Below are positions 1 through 6,591 of a stretch of 6,634 bases of DNA, in pieces. Every line of letters starts with the position of its first letter. Within the stretch, counting starts at the first letter, position 1. This DNA is from Clostridium sp. CAG:253 (lineage in GTDB: Bacteria; Bacillota; Clostridia; Lachnospirales; Lachnospiraceae): contig FR887261.1 in the NCBI GenBank assembly GCA_000436755.1, positions 1 through 6,634 on the forward strand, written 5' to 3'. The notes under the pieces are model-generated. The model saw only the letters and a program-made list of their open reading frames with translations. It was not told the DNA's origin and made no database searches. The position numbers were made by a program, and so were the translations under genes.

Positions 1-51
1 ATCGAAATCGCTGAAACCCGCATAAACACTGGCTTTTTTAAGCAACTCGAT
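1..51. other. 3' flank of guaA at the window edge
   Basis: These 51 bases follow the guaA stop codon. I see no gene and no convincing terminator. The only structures are a 4-bp GCTT/AAGC stem around 32-43 with no U-run, and a weak 6-bp inverted repeat (5-10 with 48-53) that overlaps the stop codon. The guaA transcript therefore either ends or continues beyond the window. The stretch is slightly more GC-rich than the other intergenic DNA here. Confidence 0.4.
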
Positions 52-1596
52 TTATTCAAACTCAATCGTTCCAGGTGGCTTACTCGTCAGATCATAAAAT
101 ACTCGATTGACTCCCTTCACCTCATTTATAATTCTACTCATTACCTTTTGCAATACATCATATGGTATCTCAGCACTGTCTGCTGTCATGAAATCCACAG
201 TATTAACTGCTCTTAATGCAACGGCATAGTCATAAGTTCTCTCGTCACCCATTACACCTACTGAACGCATATTTGTAAGGGCTGCAAAGTACTGTCCGAT
301 GCTGCGGTCTAGTCCTGCGTTTGCGATTTCTTCACGGTAGATTGCATCTGCTTCCTGAACAATTTTAACCTTGTCGGCTGTTACTTCACCGATAATTCTA
401 ATTCCGAGTCCCGGACCTGGAAACGGCTGACGGAATACAAGATTTTCAGGTATTCCGAGTTCAAGACCGGCTTTGCGAACCTCATCCTTAAACAGATTTC
501 TGAGTGGCTCAATGATTTCTTTGAAGTCTACGAAATCAGGAAGTCCTCCTACATTATGATGCGATTTGATTACGGCAGATTCTCCGCCAAGTCCGCTTTC
601 TACAACGTCAGGATAAATTGTTCCCTGTGCCAGGAAGTCAACGGCTCCGATTTTCTTTGCTTCTTCCTCAAAGACACGGATAAATTCTTCACCGATAATT
701 TTTCTTTTCTGCTCAGGCTCTGTAACTCCTGCAAGCTTGTCATAATAACGTTGCTGTGCATTTACTCGTATAAAGTTTAAGTCAAACTGACCATTTGGTC
801 CGAATACATTTTCTACTTCGTCGCCTTCGTCTTTTCTGAGTAAACCGTGGTCTACAAATACGCATGTAAGCTGTTTTCCAATGGCTCTTGACAAAAGTCC
901 TGCTGCCACCGACGAATCTACTCCGCCGGACAATGCAAGTAAAACTTTACCGTTTCCGACTTTGTTGCGTATCTCTTCTATAGATTCTTTTACAAACGAA
1001 TCCATTCTCCATGTGCCTGCACATCCACAAACTTCACGGACAAAATTATAAATCATTTTTGTTCCGTTTTCTGTATGAAGCACTTCAGGATGGAACTGTA
1101 TCGCATAAAGATTCTTGCTTACATTCTGTGTTGCTGCTATTGGGCAGTCAGCGGTTGAAGCTGTAACTTCAAATCCCGGTGCTGCCTCGGCAATTCTGTC
1201 AAAATGGCTCATCCAACATATTGATTTCTTCGGAAGATTTTTTTGAAGAACCGAATTTTCTGTAAATTCAATCTCTGTCTTTCCATATTCTCCAACTTCC
1301 GGAGTAATTACTTTGCCGCCAAGTACATGCATCATAAGCTGTGCTCCGTAGCAAAGTCCAAGTACCGGAATTCCAAGTTCAAACAACTCTTTTGAGTATG
1401 TTGGCGAATCTTCTTCATAACAGCTGTTTGGTCCACCTGTAAGAATAATTCCCTTTGGATTCATCGCCTTGATTTCTTCAATTCCTGTACGATAAGAATA
1501 TATTTCACAATATACATTGCATTCACGGACACGTCTTGCAACAAGCTGATTATACTGTCCGCCAAAATCAATGACTATTACTTTTTCCTTATCCAT
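52..1596 (-). CDS. guaA: GMP synthase (glutamine-hydrolysing)
   Basis: This enzyme catalyses the last step of de novo GMP synthesis in the cytoplasm: XMP + ATP + glutamine gives GMP, AMP, PPi and glutamate. The 514-residue product has the usual family length and all expected parts. Residues 5-190 are a class I glutamine amidotransferase with nucleophile Cys82 in GLCYGAQ and the His169/Glu171 pair in FHPEV. Residues 200-390 are the ATP pyrophosphatase domain with the PP-loop SGGVDSS (223-229). The C-terminal dimerisation domain carries PGPGLGIR (394-400) and ends in KPPGTIEFE. The ATG is supported by AGGAT (1605-1609) 8 bases upstream. It has its own promoter (1680-1708) and a leader of about 76 nt. 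No known purine riboswitch is recognisable in that leader. The gene is intact, and its base composition is visibly less AT-rich than that of the helicase upstream. Its proximity to the NUDIX gene looks positional rather than functional. Confidence 0.98.
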   Translation of the reverse strand: MDKEKVIVIDFGGQYNQLVARRVRECNVYCEIYSYRTGIEEIKAMNPKGIILTGGPNSCYEEDSPTYSKELFELGIPVLGLCYGAQLMMHVLGGKVITPEVGEYGKTEIEFTENSVLQKNLPKKSICWMSHFDRIAEAAPGFEVTASTADCPIAATQNVSKNLYAIQFHPEVLHTENGTKMIYNFVREVCGCAGTWRMDSFVKESIEEIRNKVGNGKVLLALSGGVDSSVAAGLLSRAIGKQLTCVFVDHGLLRKDEGDEVENVFGPNGQFDLNFIRVNAQQRYYDKLAGVTEPEQKRKIIGEEFIRVFEEEAKKIGAVDFLAQGTIYPDVVESGLGGESAVIKSHHNVGGLPDFVDFKEIIEPLRNLFKDEVRKAGLELGIPENLVFRQPFPGPGLGIRIIGEVTADKVKIVQEADAIYREEIANAGLDRSIGQYFAALTNMRSVGVMGDERTYDYAVALRAVNTVDFMTADSAEIPYDVLQKVMSRIINEVKGVNRVFYDLTSKPPGTIEFE

Positions 1597-1679
1597 TGAT
1601 ATTCATCCTGCCATTTACAAATATTTTTATTTATAAATAGCTTTTCCTTTCATAAATTTTCGTAAAACCTCTGTTTTCT

Positions 1680-1708
1680 ATTATAAATTAGGCTCTTTGC
1701 AATGACAA
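1680..1708 (-). promoter_or_regulatory. sigma-A-type promoter of guaA
   Basis: On the minus strand TTGTCA (1703-1708) is followed by a 17-bp spacer and a perfect TATAAT (1680-1685). The -35 matches the consensus at 5 of 6 positions and the spacing is ideal. Transcription would start near 1673, leaving a leader of roughly 76 nt before the guaA ATG at 1596. The element overlaps the hairpin at 1685-1718. A promoter here means guaA need not depend on read-through from the NUDIX/helicase unit. Confidence 0.75.
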
Positions 1709-1718
1709 GAGCTAATTT
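1685..1718 (-). terminator. hairpin after the NUDIX gene, putative terminator
   Basis: The arms are AAATTAGGCTCTT (1685-1697) and AAGAGCTAATTT (1707-1718). They form a 12-bp stem with one bulged G and a 9-nt loop, starting 13 bases past the NUDIX stop codon. Read on the minus strand, the U-tract after the stem is short and interrupted (TTTATAAT). Read on the plus strand it is better (TTTTATTTTT), so the hairpin may act in both directions. It is the most likely end of the helicase-NUDIX transcript, but the termination strength is uncertain. Confidence 0.55.
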
Positions 1719-1730
1719 TATTTTTCATTC

Positions 1731-2147
1731 TCAGTCTTGAAGCATCTTACCAACTTTCTCAATCAAACTCACATCTGCCGGCAGCCAATCCACTTCATAG
1801 AGCTGTTCTTTTTGAAGCCATTTCGCTGCCTCATGTTCTTTTAACTCAAGATTTCCCGATACTACCTCACACAAAAAACATTTCATTGATAAATGAAATT
1901 CAGGATAATTATATTCTACTGTATCTATAAGTTCTCCTACCTTTATTTTTGTTGCAAGTTCCTCAATAATTTCTCTTTCTAATGCTTCCTGTGAGGTTTC
2001 TCCCTGTTCTATTTTTCCTCCCGGGAATTCCCAACCCCCTTTAAATTCTCCGTATCCTCTCTGTGTTGCAAATATTTTTTTCGGTGATTTCATATCATCA
2101 CATATAACTGCCGCAACTACAGTTACTATTTTTTTATCTGTTTTCAT
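1731..2147 (-). CDS. MutT/NUDIX (deoxy)nucleoside triphosphate pyrophosphohydrolase
   Basis: This is a predicted cytoplasmic enzyme that hydrolyses (d)NTPs to the monophosphate and PPi, as in the MutT/NudG-like group. The exact substrate (8-oxo-dGTP, modified CTP or another) cannot be read from the sequence. The 138 residues are normal for the family. The NUDIX box begins at Gly44 in FPGGKIEQGE and continues with Glu50 and R58-E59-I-I-E62-E63, which keeps all metal-binding glutamates. The usual glycine after EE-L is Ala65. The C-terminal EHEAAKWL and VDWLPADVSLIEKV segments are typical of NudG-like proteins. The start is the ATG at 2147, because an in-frame stop lies three codons upstream. 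The Shine-Dalgarno AGGAAGGAT (2161-2169) is strong but 13 bases away, which is long and may lower translation. The gene follows the helicase by 39 bp on the same strand and is probably co-transcribed with it. Confidence 0.92.
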   Translation of the reverse strand: MKTDKKIVTVVAAVICDDMKSPKKIFATQRGYGEFKGGWEFPGGKIEQGETSQEALEREIIEELATKIKVGELIDTVEYNYPEFHLSMKCFLCEVVSGNLELKEHEAAKWLQKEQLYEVDWLPADVSLIEKVGKMLQD

Positions 2148-2186
2148 ACTTTTTTATTAAATCCTTCCTGTTTTGTGCTAAGCTTC

Positions 2187-5138
2187 TCAGCCAACAAAAT
2201 ACTCATAAATATCTTCACGAACAGAATGTTCCAGTTTCATTTTAAAATTCATTATAGGAAGTCTCTGTCCATTGTCATTCTCTATTTCAGTCTGCATATA
2301 ATCAATAGGCGAAACTTTTCCCATATAATAAAAATCAGTTCCTTCACCGTCACTTTTCTTGATAAATAAATATATTTTCAAACCTATTTTACTATAATTT
2401 ATAATCTTCTGGCTCTCTGGACTTTCAAGGCTTACTTTACTTCTTGTCATCCAACTAAATAGCTGATTATTTATAAACTGATCCTCATATTTTGTGCTGT
2501 TTGCTATATCATCTTTTTTCTCATATGTTACAAATATCGGACATGTATTATGTTTAATTCTGTAACCATAAACTGTAGAGCTGTCATCATGCTCCCAGTT
2601 CAATATTCGGCATACATCTTTTCTTGAATATTTTTCATACAAAACAAGATTATCCTCATCGTGATTTTTAAATAAATCCTCATATCTTTTCAAGCCATAC
2701 TTTACGAGACTTTCCACCTCATTTACAAATGCATTATTGCTAAATAATGAATAAAACGCTGATGCACGTCTCAATATTCCATTTTTTGCATAATCCATAC
2801 TTATAAATTCAATATTACTATATCTTTTCTTTTCCGACGGTGCATTTACAAACACTTTACCTAAAACATTTAATGCTGATACATAATCCGCTTCACGATA
2901 TATTTCTCCCTTTTCTTCAAGAAGTTCTCTATAAGCATCCGGACTCATTTTTTCATTATTTAAAATACATTTAAACATCAACAGCTCATGTACTCTCTTT
3001 CCGTTTACAAGAGAAGATATAAATTCAAGTATTGCTTCTTCTCTATCTCCAAACATAATGTTAAAATCTTTATCTACTGTTTTTACAAATTGATCATAAG
3101 ATCTTGAATATTGAATAAATAACATCGGATCAATTTCACCGTATTCATAAAAATCAAGTATATTTGGTACTCTTCCAAGTTTATATTTTAATGCAAAGTA
3201 TTTCTCTTTCAAAAAACTCTTTGTTGTTTTGGAACTGTCAATTGACTCAAATATTCTTTTTTTACTTATCTCATCAAAATGAATTGTTGACTCGCCCGGT
3301 ATTACTCTCGAACCTTCCCTTACATATTTGCGGATTGTATCCTTGTTATATGTTCTATCTCCCGACAAAGCAATCGGAATCATAAAATTATTCATATAAT
3401 TTCCAATAAAATCAAGTATCACTACATATTCTTTACCTGCATATTTTCTAAGCCCACGTCCCAATTGCTGAATAAATACTATGGGTGATTCTGTGGGTCT
3501 TAACATAATTACCTGATTTACTGCCGGGACGTCAACACCTTCATTAAATATGTCAACCGTAAGAATATAATCAAGTGCATTCTCCTGCTCATTTTGCTCC
3601 AAACGTAATATAGCATCTTCTCTTTCATTCTGCGAACTATCACCTGTAAGAACAATGGTTCTCAATCCTCTCATGTTAAATTTTACAGATAAAGTTTTCG
3701 CTTCTTCCTTGCTGCTGCAAAACATAAGTCCCTTCACTCTATCCCCCGAATATCCATAATATTCTATCTGTTGCATAATATATTGCACTCTGTCATCACA
3801 AACCAACTTTGCAAAATTTTGCACATTTTTTAAATCATCATCATCAATTACATGCCCATCAACTTCCAAATCTGTTATTCCGAAATAATGAAACGGACAC
3901 AGTAACTTTTCTTCCATTGCCTGTTGCAAACGAATTTCATAGGCTATATTGTGATTAAAAAGTCCATATATGTCATAACCATCTGTCCTATCAGGAGATG
4001 CTGTCATTCCTATCCAAAACCTCGGGGTAAAATAATTCATTATCCTCTGATAACTATCAGCTCCCGCACGATGCACCTCATCAATTATTATAATATCAAA
4101 ATCATTTGCATTAAATTTCTTCATTATATCTTCACGCGCCATCATCTGCATTGTAGAAAATAAAATGTCTGATTTATAATTCTTTGAGTTTCCCGACAAA
4201 AGTCCAAAACTATATCTTTCTCCAAATACATTTTTATAACTTCTAAGTGCCTGTTTAGCTATCTGCTCTCTATGTACCAAAAAAAGTGCTCTAACATTTC
4301 TACCTGTCTCCTTTGCCCGTTTCTGCAACATTTCTCTAAGTGCAAATGCAGACGCATATGTTTTCCCCGTTCCTGTTGAACTTATAAGAAGTGCCCTGTT
4401 TTCACCACTTTCATACAAATCCATTACACTCTCAATGAATTTAACCTGCATGCTGTTTGGTTCTAACTTATACTTTTCAATACTTATAACTTCACTTTCT
4501 CTTGCAAGTTTCTGCTGTTCCTTTTTTATTTTATATCTTATACGATAATCTTCTATAAAATCAACATAATCACATGCTCTTTCGCTATTCCAAAGCCTGT
4601 CAAATTCTGAAATTATATCTTTGGCTACTGCTCCATTTTCACTTGAAACAATCTTTGTATTCCATTCTTGATTTACTGTTATAGCTGATGCTGTTAGATT
4701 AGAACTTCCCACAATTATGCGATAAATTTTTCCATCTTTAAAAATATACCCTTTGGTATGAAATCCATCCTTTTCTCCTTCTGTCTGATACATTTTTAAA
4801 CTAATATTCTTTAATGAATTTAATTTATCAAATGCCTCCGGCTCACTGAATGTCAAATAATCCGTTGTAAGTATCCTCCCCGGTATCCCTCTGCTTTCCA
4901 ATTGTTTAAATACCTGAAGAAGCGGTGCTATTCCACTCATTTTTATAAATGCAACACTTATCGAAAATGCATCACAATGCAAAAGTTCATACTCTAATGA
5001 AGAAAGAACCTTTTTCCCATTTTGATAATCATTTGAAATAAATTCCGGTCTGTATGCAAGACTTGAATTATGTGTATAGTCAACAAATGCTGTATCAAGC
5101 CCGGATTTTAACTGATTTAATTTTATATTTCTCTCCAT
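2187..5138 (-). CDS. PLD-nuclease/SF2 helicase fusion with DUF3427-like C-terminus
   Basis: This large multidomain protein is predicted to unwind or translocate on nucleic acid and possibly cut it. It has 983 residues from the ATG at 5138. Residues 40-190 are a PLD-like nuclease domain with one HxK motif (His127, Lys129) and GSSNLT (144-149). The motif's usual Asp is displaced, and a single copy implies an active site formed by a dimer. Residues 225-570 are an SF2 helicase: Walker A STGTGKT (Lys259), LFLVHREQ, the DEVH box (353-356), TAS (379-381), NEGVDVP (532-538) and the arginine-finger motif QQLGRGLR (557-564). The remaining 400 residues resemble DUF3427-type C-termini, with YSRKDVCRILNW and a closing beta-rich part. 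No signal peptide or membrane segment is seen. The domain order is known from COG1061/COG3886-type proteins, which also resemble restriction-enzyme helicase subunits. The role is unproven, with defence or DNA repair the likely choices. The gene is AT-rich compared with guaA, which may indicate horizontal transfer. Confidence 0.9.
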   Translation of the reverse strand: MERNIKLNQLKSGLDTAFVDYTHNSSLAYRPEFISNDYQNGKKVLSSLEYELLHCDAFSISVAFIKMSGIAPLLQVFKQLESRGIPGRILTTDYLTFSEPEAFDKLNSLKNISLKMYQTEGEKDGFHTKGYIFKDGKIYRIIVGSSNLTASAITVNQEWNTKIVSSENGAVAKDIISEFDRLWNSERACDYVDFIEDYRIRYKIKKEQQKLARESEVISIEKYKLEPNSMQVKFIESVMDLYESGENRALLISSTGTGKTYASAFALREMLQKRAKETGRNVRALFLVHREQIAKQALRSYKNVFGERYSFGLLSGNSKNYKSDILFSTMQMMAREDIMKKFNANDFDIIIIDEVHRAGADSYQRIMNYFTPRFWIGMTASPDRTDGYDIYGLFNHNIAYEIRLQQAMEEKLLCPFHYFGITDLEVDGHVIDDDDLKNVQNFAKLVCDDRVQYIMQQIEYYGYSGDRVKGLMFCSSKEEAKTLSVKFNMRGLRTIVLTGDSSQNEREDAILRLEQNEQENALDYILTVDIFNEGVDVPAVNQVIMLRPTESPIVFIQQLGRGLRKYAGKEYVVILDFIGNYMNNFMIPIALSGDRTYNKDTIRKYVREGSRVIPGESTIHFDEISKKRIFESIDSSKTTKSFLKEKYFALKYKLGRVPNILDFYEYGEIDPMLFIQYSRSYDQFVKTVDKDFNIMFGDREEAILEFISSLVNGKRVHELLMFKCILNNEKMSPDAYRELLEEKGEIYREADYVSALNVLGKVFVNAPSEKKRYSNIEFISMDYAKNGILRRASAFYSLFSNNAFVNEVESLVKYGLKRYEDLFKNHDEDNLVLYEKYSRKDVCRILNWEHDDSSTVYGYRIKHNTCPIFVTYEKKDDIANSTKYEDQFINNQLFSWMTRSKVSLESPESQKIINYSKIGLKIYLFIKKSDGEGTDFYYMGKVSPIDYMQTEIENDNGQRLPIMNFKMKLEHSVREDIYEYFVG

Positions 5139-5144
5139 AACATT

Positions 5145-5152
5145 TCTCCCTC
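5145..5152 (-). promoter_or_regulatory. ribosome binding site that fixes the helicase start
   Basis: On the minus strand GAGGGAGA ends 6 bases before the ATG at 5138. The reading frame stays open upstream to a GTG at 5174, which would add 12 residues (MGSKFCGRGRNV). That GTG has only a poorly spaced AGGA and lies very close to the predicted transcription start. The family-like sequence also begins after the ATG, so the ATG is preferred. Confidence 0.8.
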
Positions 5153-5193
5153 TTCCACAAAATTTGCTACCCACAACCTTTATTCCTAACTAC

Positions 5194-5222
5194 ATTCTAC
5201 ACACTTTCTCTTTTTTCAGCAA
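5194..5222 (-). promoter_or_regulatory. candidate promoter of the helicase-NUDIX unit
   Basis: On the minus strand TTGCTG (5217-5222) is separated by 17 bp from TAGAAT (5194-5199). The -10 matches at 5 of 6 positions, but the -35 at only 3 of 6, so a modest promoter is expected. The start would lie near 5187 with a leader of about 49 nt. It stands back to back with the plus-strand capA promoter, so polymerases at the two sites could interfere. Confidence 0.5.
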
Positions 5223-5237
5223 CACATCCAAAAACTA

Positions 5238-5246
5238 TGTTATACT
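5238..5246 (+). promoter_or_regulatory. extended -10 promoter of the capA-like gene
   Basis: TGTTATACT is an extended -10 (TG, one base, then TATACT, 5 of 6 to consensus). I find no recognisable -35 at 16-18 bp upstream, which fits an extended -10 promoter or one that needs an activator. Transcription would begin near 5253, giving a leader of about 86 nt. The palindrome at 5262-5283 then falls at roughly +10 to +31. Confidence 0.5.
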
Positions 5247-5261
5247 ATATTTAAGATGTTG

Positions 5262-5283
5262 GGGTCAAAAGGTATTTTGACCC
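5262..5283 (+). promoter_or_regulatory. perfect 9-bp palindrome in the capA leader
   Basis: The arms GGGTCAAAA (5262-5270) and TTTTGACCC (5275-5283) are exact inverted copies around a GGTA spacer. The element lies just downstream of the predicted capA start. As DNA it could be an operator for a dimeric repressor. As RNA it would form a stable hairpin with a 4-nt loop at the 5' end of the message. No U-run follows, so it is not an intrinsic terminator. It does not match a regulator site I can name. Confidence 0.6.
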
Positions 5284-5321
5284 TTGCATCATACCTAAAG
5301 AACCATTTAAAAAGCACAACC

Positions 5322-5329
5322 AAGGAGGG
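5322..5329 (+). promoter_or_regulatory. ribosome binding site of the capA-like gene
   Basis: AAGGAGGG is close to a perfect Shine-Dalgarno and lies 9 bases before the ATG at 5339. An out-of-frame ATG at 5332 is only 2 bases from it and opens a 16-codon frame. The 5339 start is therefore chosen. Confidence 0.85.
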
Positions 5330-5338
5330 TAATGTCAA

Positions 5339-6583
5339 ATGAAAATGAAGAAGAAAAGAAAAGACAAAAAACTATCGCTTAAAAAAATAATTTCAATATC
5401 AGCCGTTACTGCTGTATTATGCACAAGCACATTAACACCGGCTTCAATAGCAACCGAGACATCTACAGCAAAAACGTTAAGCACAAAGGAAATCACGGCT
5501 ACTGAAGGCCCTGTTACGACAAAAGAACCGGCTGCTACTAAAAAGCCTGACACCACTAAAAAACCAACTACTACTAAAAAGCCAACTTCAACTAAAAAGC
5601 CAACTGCTGCTAAAAAGCCGGCTGCTAATAAGAAAAGCAATATCACAAAAATTACTATCAGTGCTGCCGGTGATTGTACTCTCGGCTCTGACTACAAGTC
5701 ACCGTCCAGCGTAAATTTCTATGCAAAATATAACGAGAAAAAAAATGCTTCTTACTTCTTTAAGAATGTAAAAAAGATGTTTAAAAATGATGATTTGACT
5801 ATTGTCAATTTTGAGGGTACTTTGACTAAAAGGAATACCCGAGCTCAAAAAACTTTTGCTTTCAAAGGAAATCCTTCATATTTAAAGATTTTGCAAAAAG
5901 GAAATGTCGATGCTGTTTCTTTTGCAAATAACCACTGCCGTGATTACGGTGAGGGCAGCTATCAGGATACTATTTCTGTTTTTAAAAAGAATAAAATGCC
6001 TTATGCTTCTTACGGTAAAGTTTCTGTTTATAAAACTAAGGGCAAAAAAATCGGTATGATTGCTGTCAACGGTCTTGAGGGTGTTTCATCAAGTGAATAT
6101 TACATAAAAAAAGGTATTCAAAAACTCAAAAAGAAAAAAGTCAATCTCATCATTGTAAGTATGCACGCAGGTATTGAAAAGACAAGTTCGATAAATGATG
6201 TACAGAAAAGCATTGCCCATTATGCGGTTCAACATGGTGCAAATCTTGTACTTGGACATCACCCTCACACTTTACAGGGTATAGAAAAATACAAGGGTGC
6301 TTACATTGTCTACAGCCTTGCCAATTTCTGTTTTGGTGGAAACACCAATCCTGCCGATAAGGATACTATGATTTTTCAGCAGACTTTTACTTTTAAGAAC
6401 AAAAAGTTAAAGAAAACTAAAGATGTAAAAATTATTCCTTGCAAAGTTTCATCTTCAAACAACATAAACAATTATCAGCCTACCCCGGCTAAAGGAGCCG
6501 CAAAAAAACGCATTATATCAAAAATGAACAGCTTCTGTAAACCTTATAATTTAAGTTTTAATAAAAATGGGAAATTAAAATAA
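5339..6583 (+). CDS. exported CapA/PGA_cap-family protein
   Basis: This 414-residue protein is of the CapA/PgsA type (PGA_cap domain, metallophosphatase-like fold), a family named for poly-gamma-glutamate capsule synthesis and export. Residues 1-38 form a signal peptide: a Lys/Arg-rich start, a hydrophobic stretch (17-33) and a likely cleavage after PASIA (38). No lipobox is present. Residues 39-59 are a Thr-rich spacer and 60-101 a TKKP hexad linker. The domain proper runs from about 103 to 368 with the family motifs AAGDCTLG (Asp112), NFEG (157-160), FANNH (Asn198/His199), SMHAG (His276), GHHPHTLQG (His307, His308, His310) and SLANF (326-330). The last 45 residues are basic. No capB, capC or capD neighbour is visible, so polyglutamate synthesis is unproven; a stand-alone surface hydrolase or wall protein is equally possible. 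The lysine-rich linker and tail suggest contact with anionic wall polymers. The gene is transcribed away from the helicase and ends in its own terminator. Confidence 0.88.
   Translation: MKMKKKRKDKKLSLKKIISISAVTAVLCTSTLTPASIATETSTAKTLSTKEITATEGPVTTKEPAATKKPDTTKKPTTTKKPTSTKKPTAAKKPAANKKSNITKITISAAGDCTLGSDYKSPSSVNFYAKYNEKKNASYFFKNVKKMFKNDDLTIVNFEGTLTKRNTRAQKTFAFKGNPSYLKILQKGNVDAVSFANNHCRDYGEGSYQDTISVFKKNKMPYASYGKVSVYKTKGKKIGMIAVNGLEGVSSSEYYIKKGIQKLKKKKVNLIIVSMHAGIEKTSSINDVQKSIAHYAVQHGANLVLGHHPHTLQGIEKYKGAYIVYSLANFCFGGNTNPADKDTMIFQQTFTFKNKKLKKTKDVKIIPCKVSSSNNINNYQPTPAKGAAKKRIISKMNSFCKPYNLSFNKNGKLK
5516..5641 (+). repeat. seven 18-bp tandem repeats coding for the TKKP linker
   Basis: Seven in-frame 18-bp units encode residues 60-101 of the capA product, each a hexad of the form x-T-K-K-P-x. 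The four central units are nearly identical (ACTAAAAAGCCA core) and the outer ones have diverged (TTKEPA at the start, ANKKSN at the end). Such Thr/Lys/Pro hexads are typical of extended wall-spanning linkers. Copy number could vary by slippage or recombination without breaking the frame. Confidence 0.9.
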
Positions 6584-6591
6584 AAATCACA

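Noticed and set aside
1628..1639. 12-bp AT-only palindrome TATTTATAAATA in the guaA leader
   Set aside because: Such palindromes are expected by chance in DNA this AT-rich, and no regulator site is recognised.
2177..2191. Small hairpin at the helicase stop codon (GCTGAG/CTTAGC with a 3-nt loop)
   Set aside because: It includes a G-U pair, spans the stop codon and has no U-run. It is too weak to call a terminator or processing site.
2187..5138. Identity with the Mokosh defence system, which also joins a helicase and a PLD domain
   Set aside because: Mokosh helicases belong to a different superfamily (COG1112, SF1). The motifs here (DEVH, QQLGRGLR) are SF2, with a DUF3427-like end.
5139..5174. 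Longer helicase start at the GTG (12 extra residues)
   Set aside because: The ATG at 5138 has a much better placed Shine-Dalgarno, and the GTG nearly coincides with the predicted transcription start.
5284..5311. Second plus-strand promoter TTGCAT-16-TTTAAA downstream of the palindrome
   Set aside because: The -35 matches at only 3 of 6 positions and the -10 is poor. The upstream extended -10 is the better candidate.
5332..5382. 16-codon frame MSNENEEEKKRQKTIA overlapping the start of the capA-like gene
   Set aside because: Its ATG is only 2 bases from the Shine-Dalgarno, and the frame reads the Lys-rich signal region out of phase.
5516..5641. CRISPR-like array
   Set aside because: The repeats are contiguous 18-bp coding units without spacers, in frame with the capA product.
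5335..5646. Antisense open frame of 103 codons with a Val/Gly/Phe repeat
   Set aside because: It is the reverse-strand shadow of the 18-bp tandem repeat and the signal-peptide region. It runs opposite to a well-supported gene.
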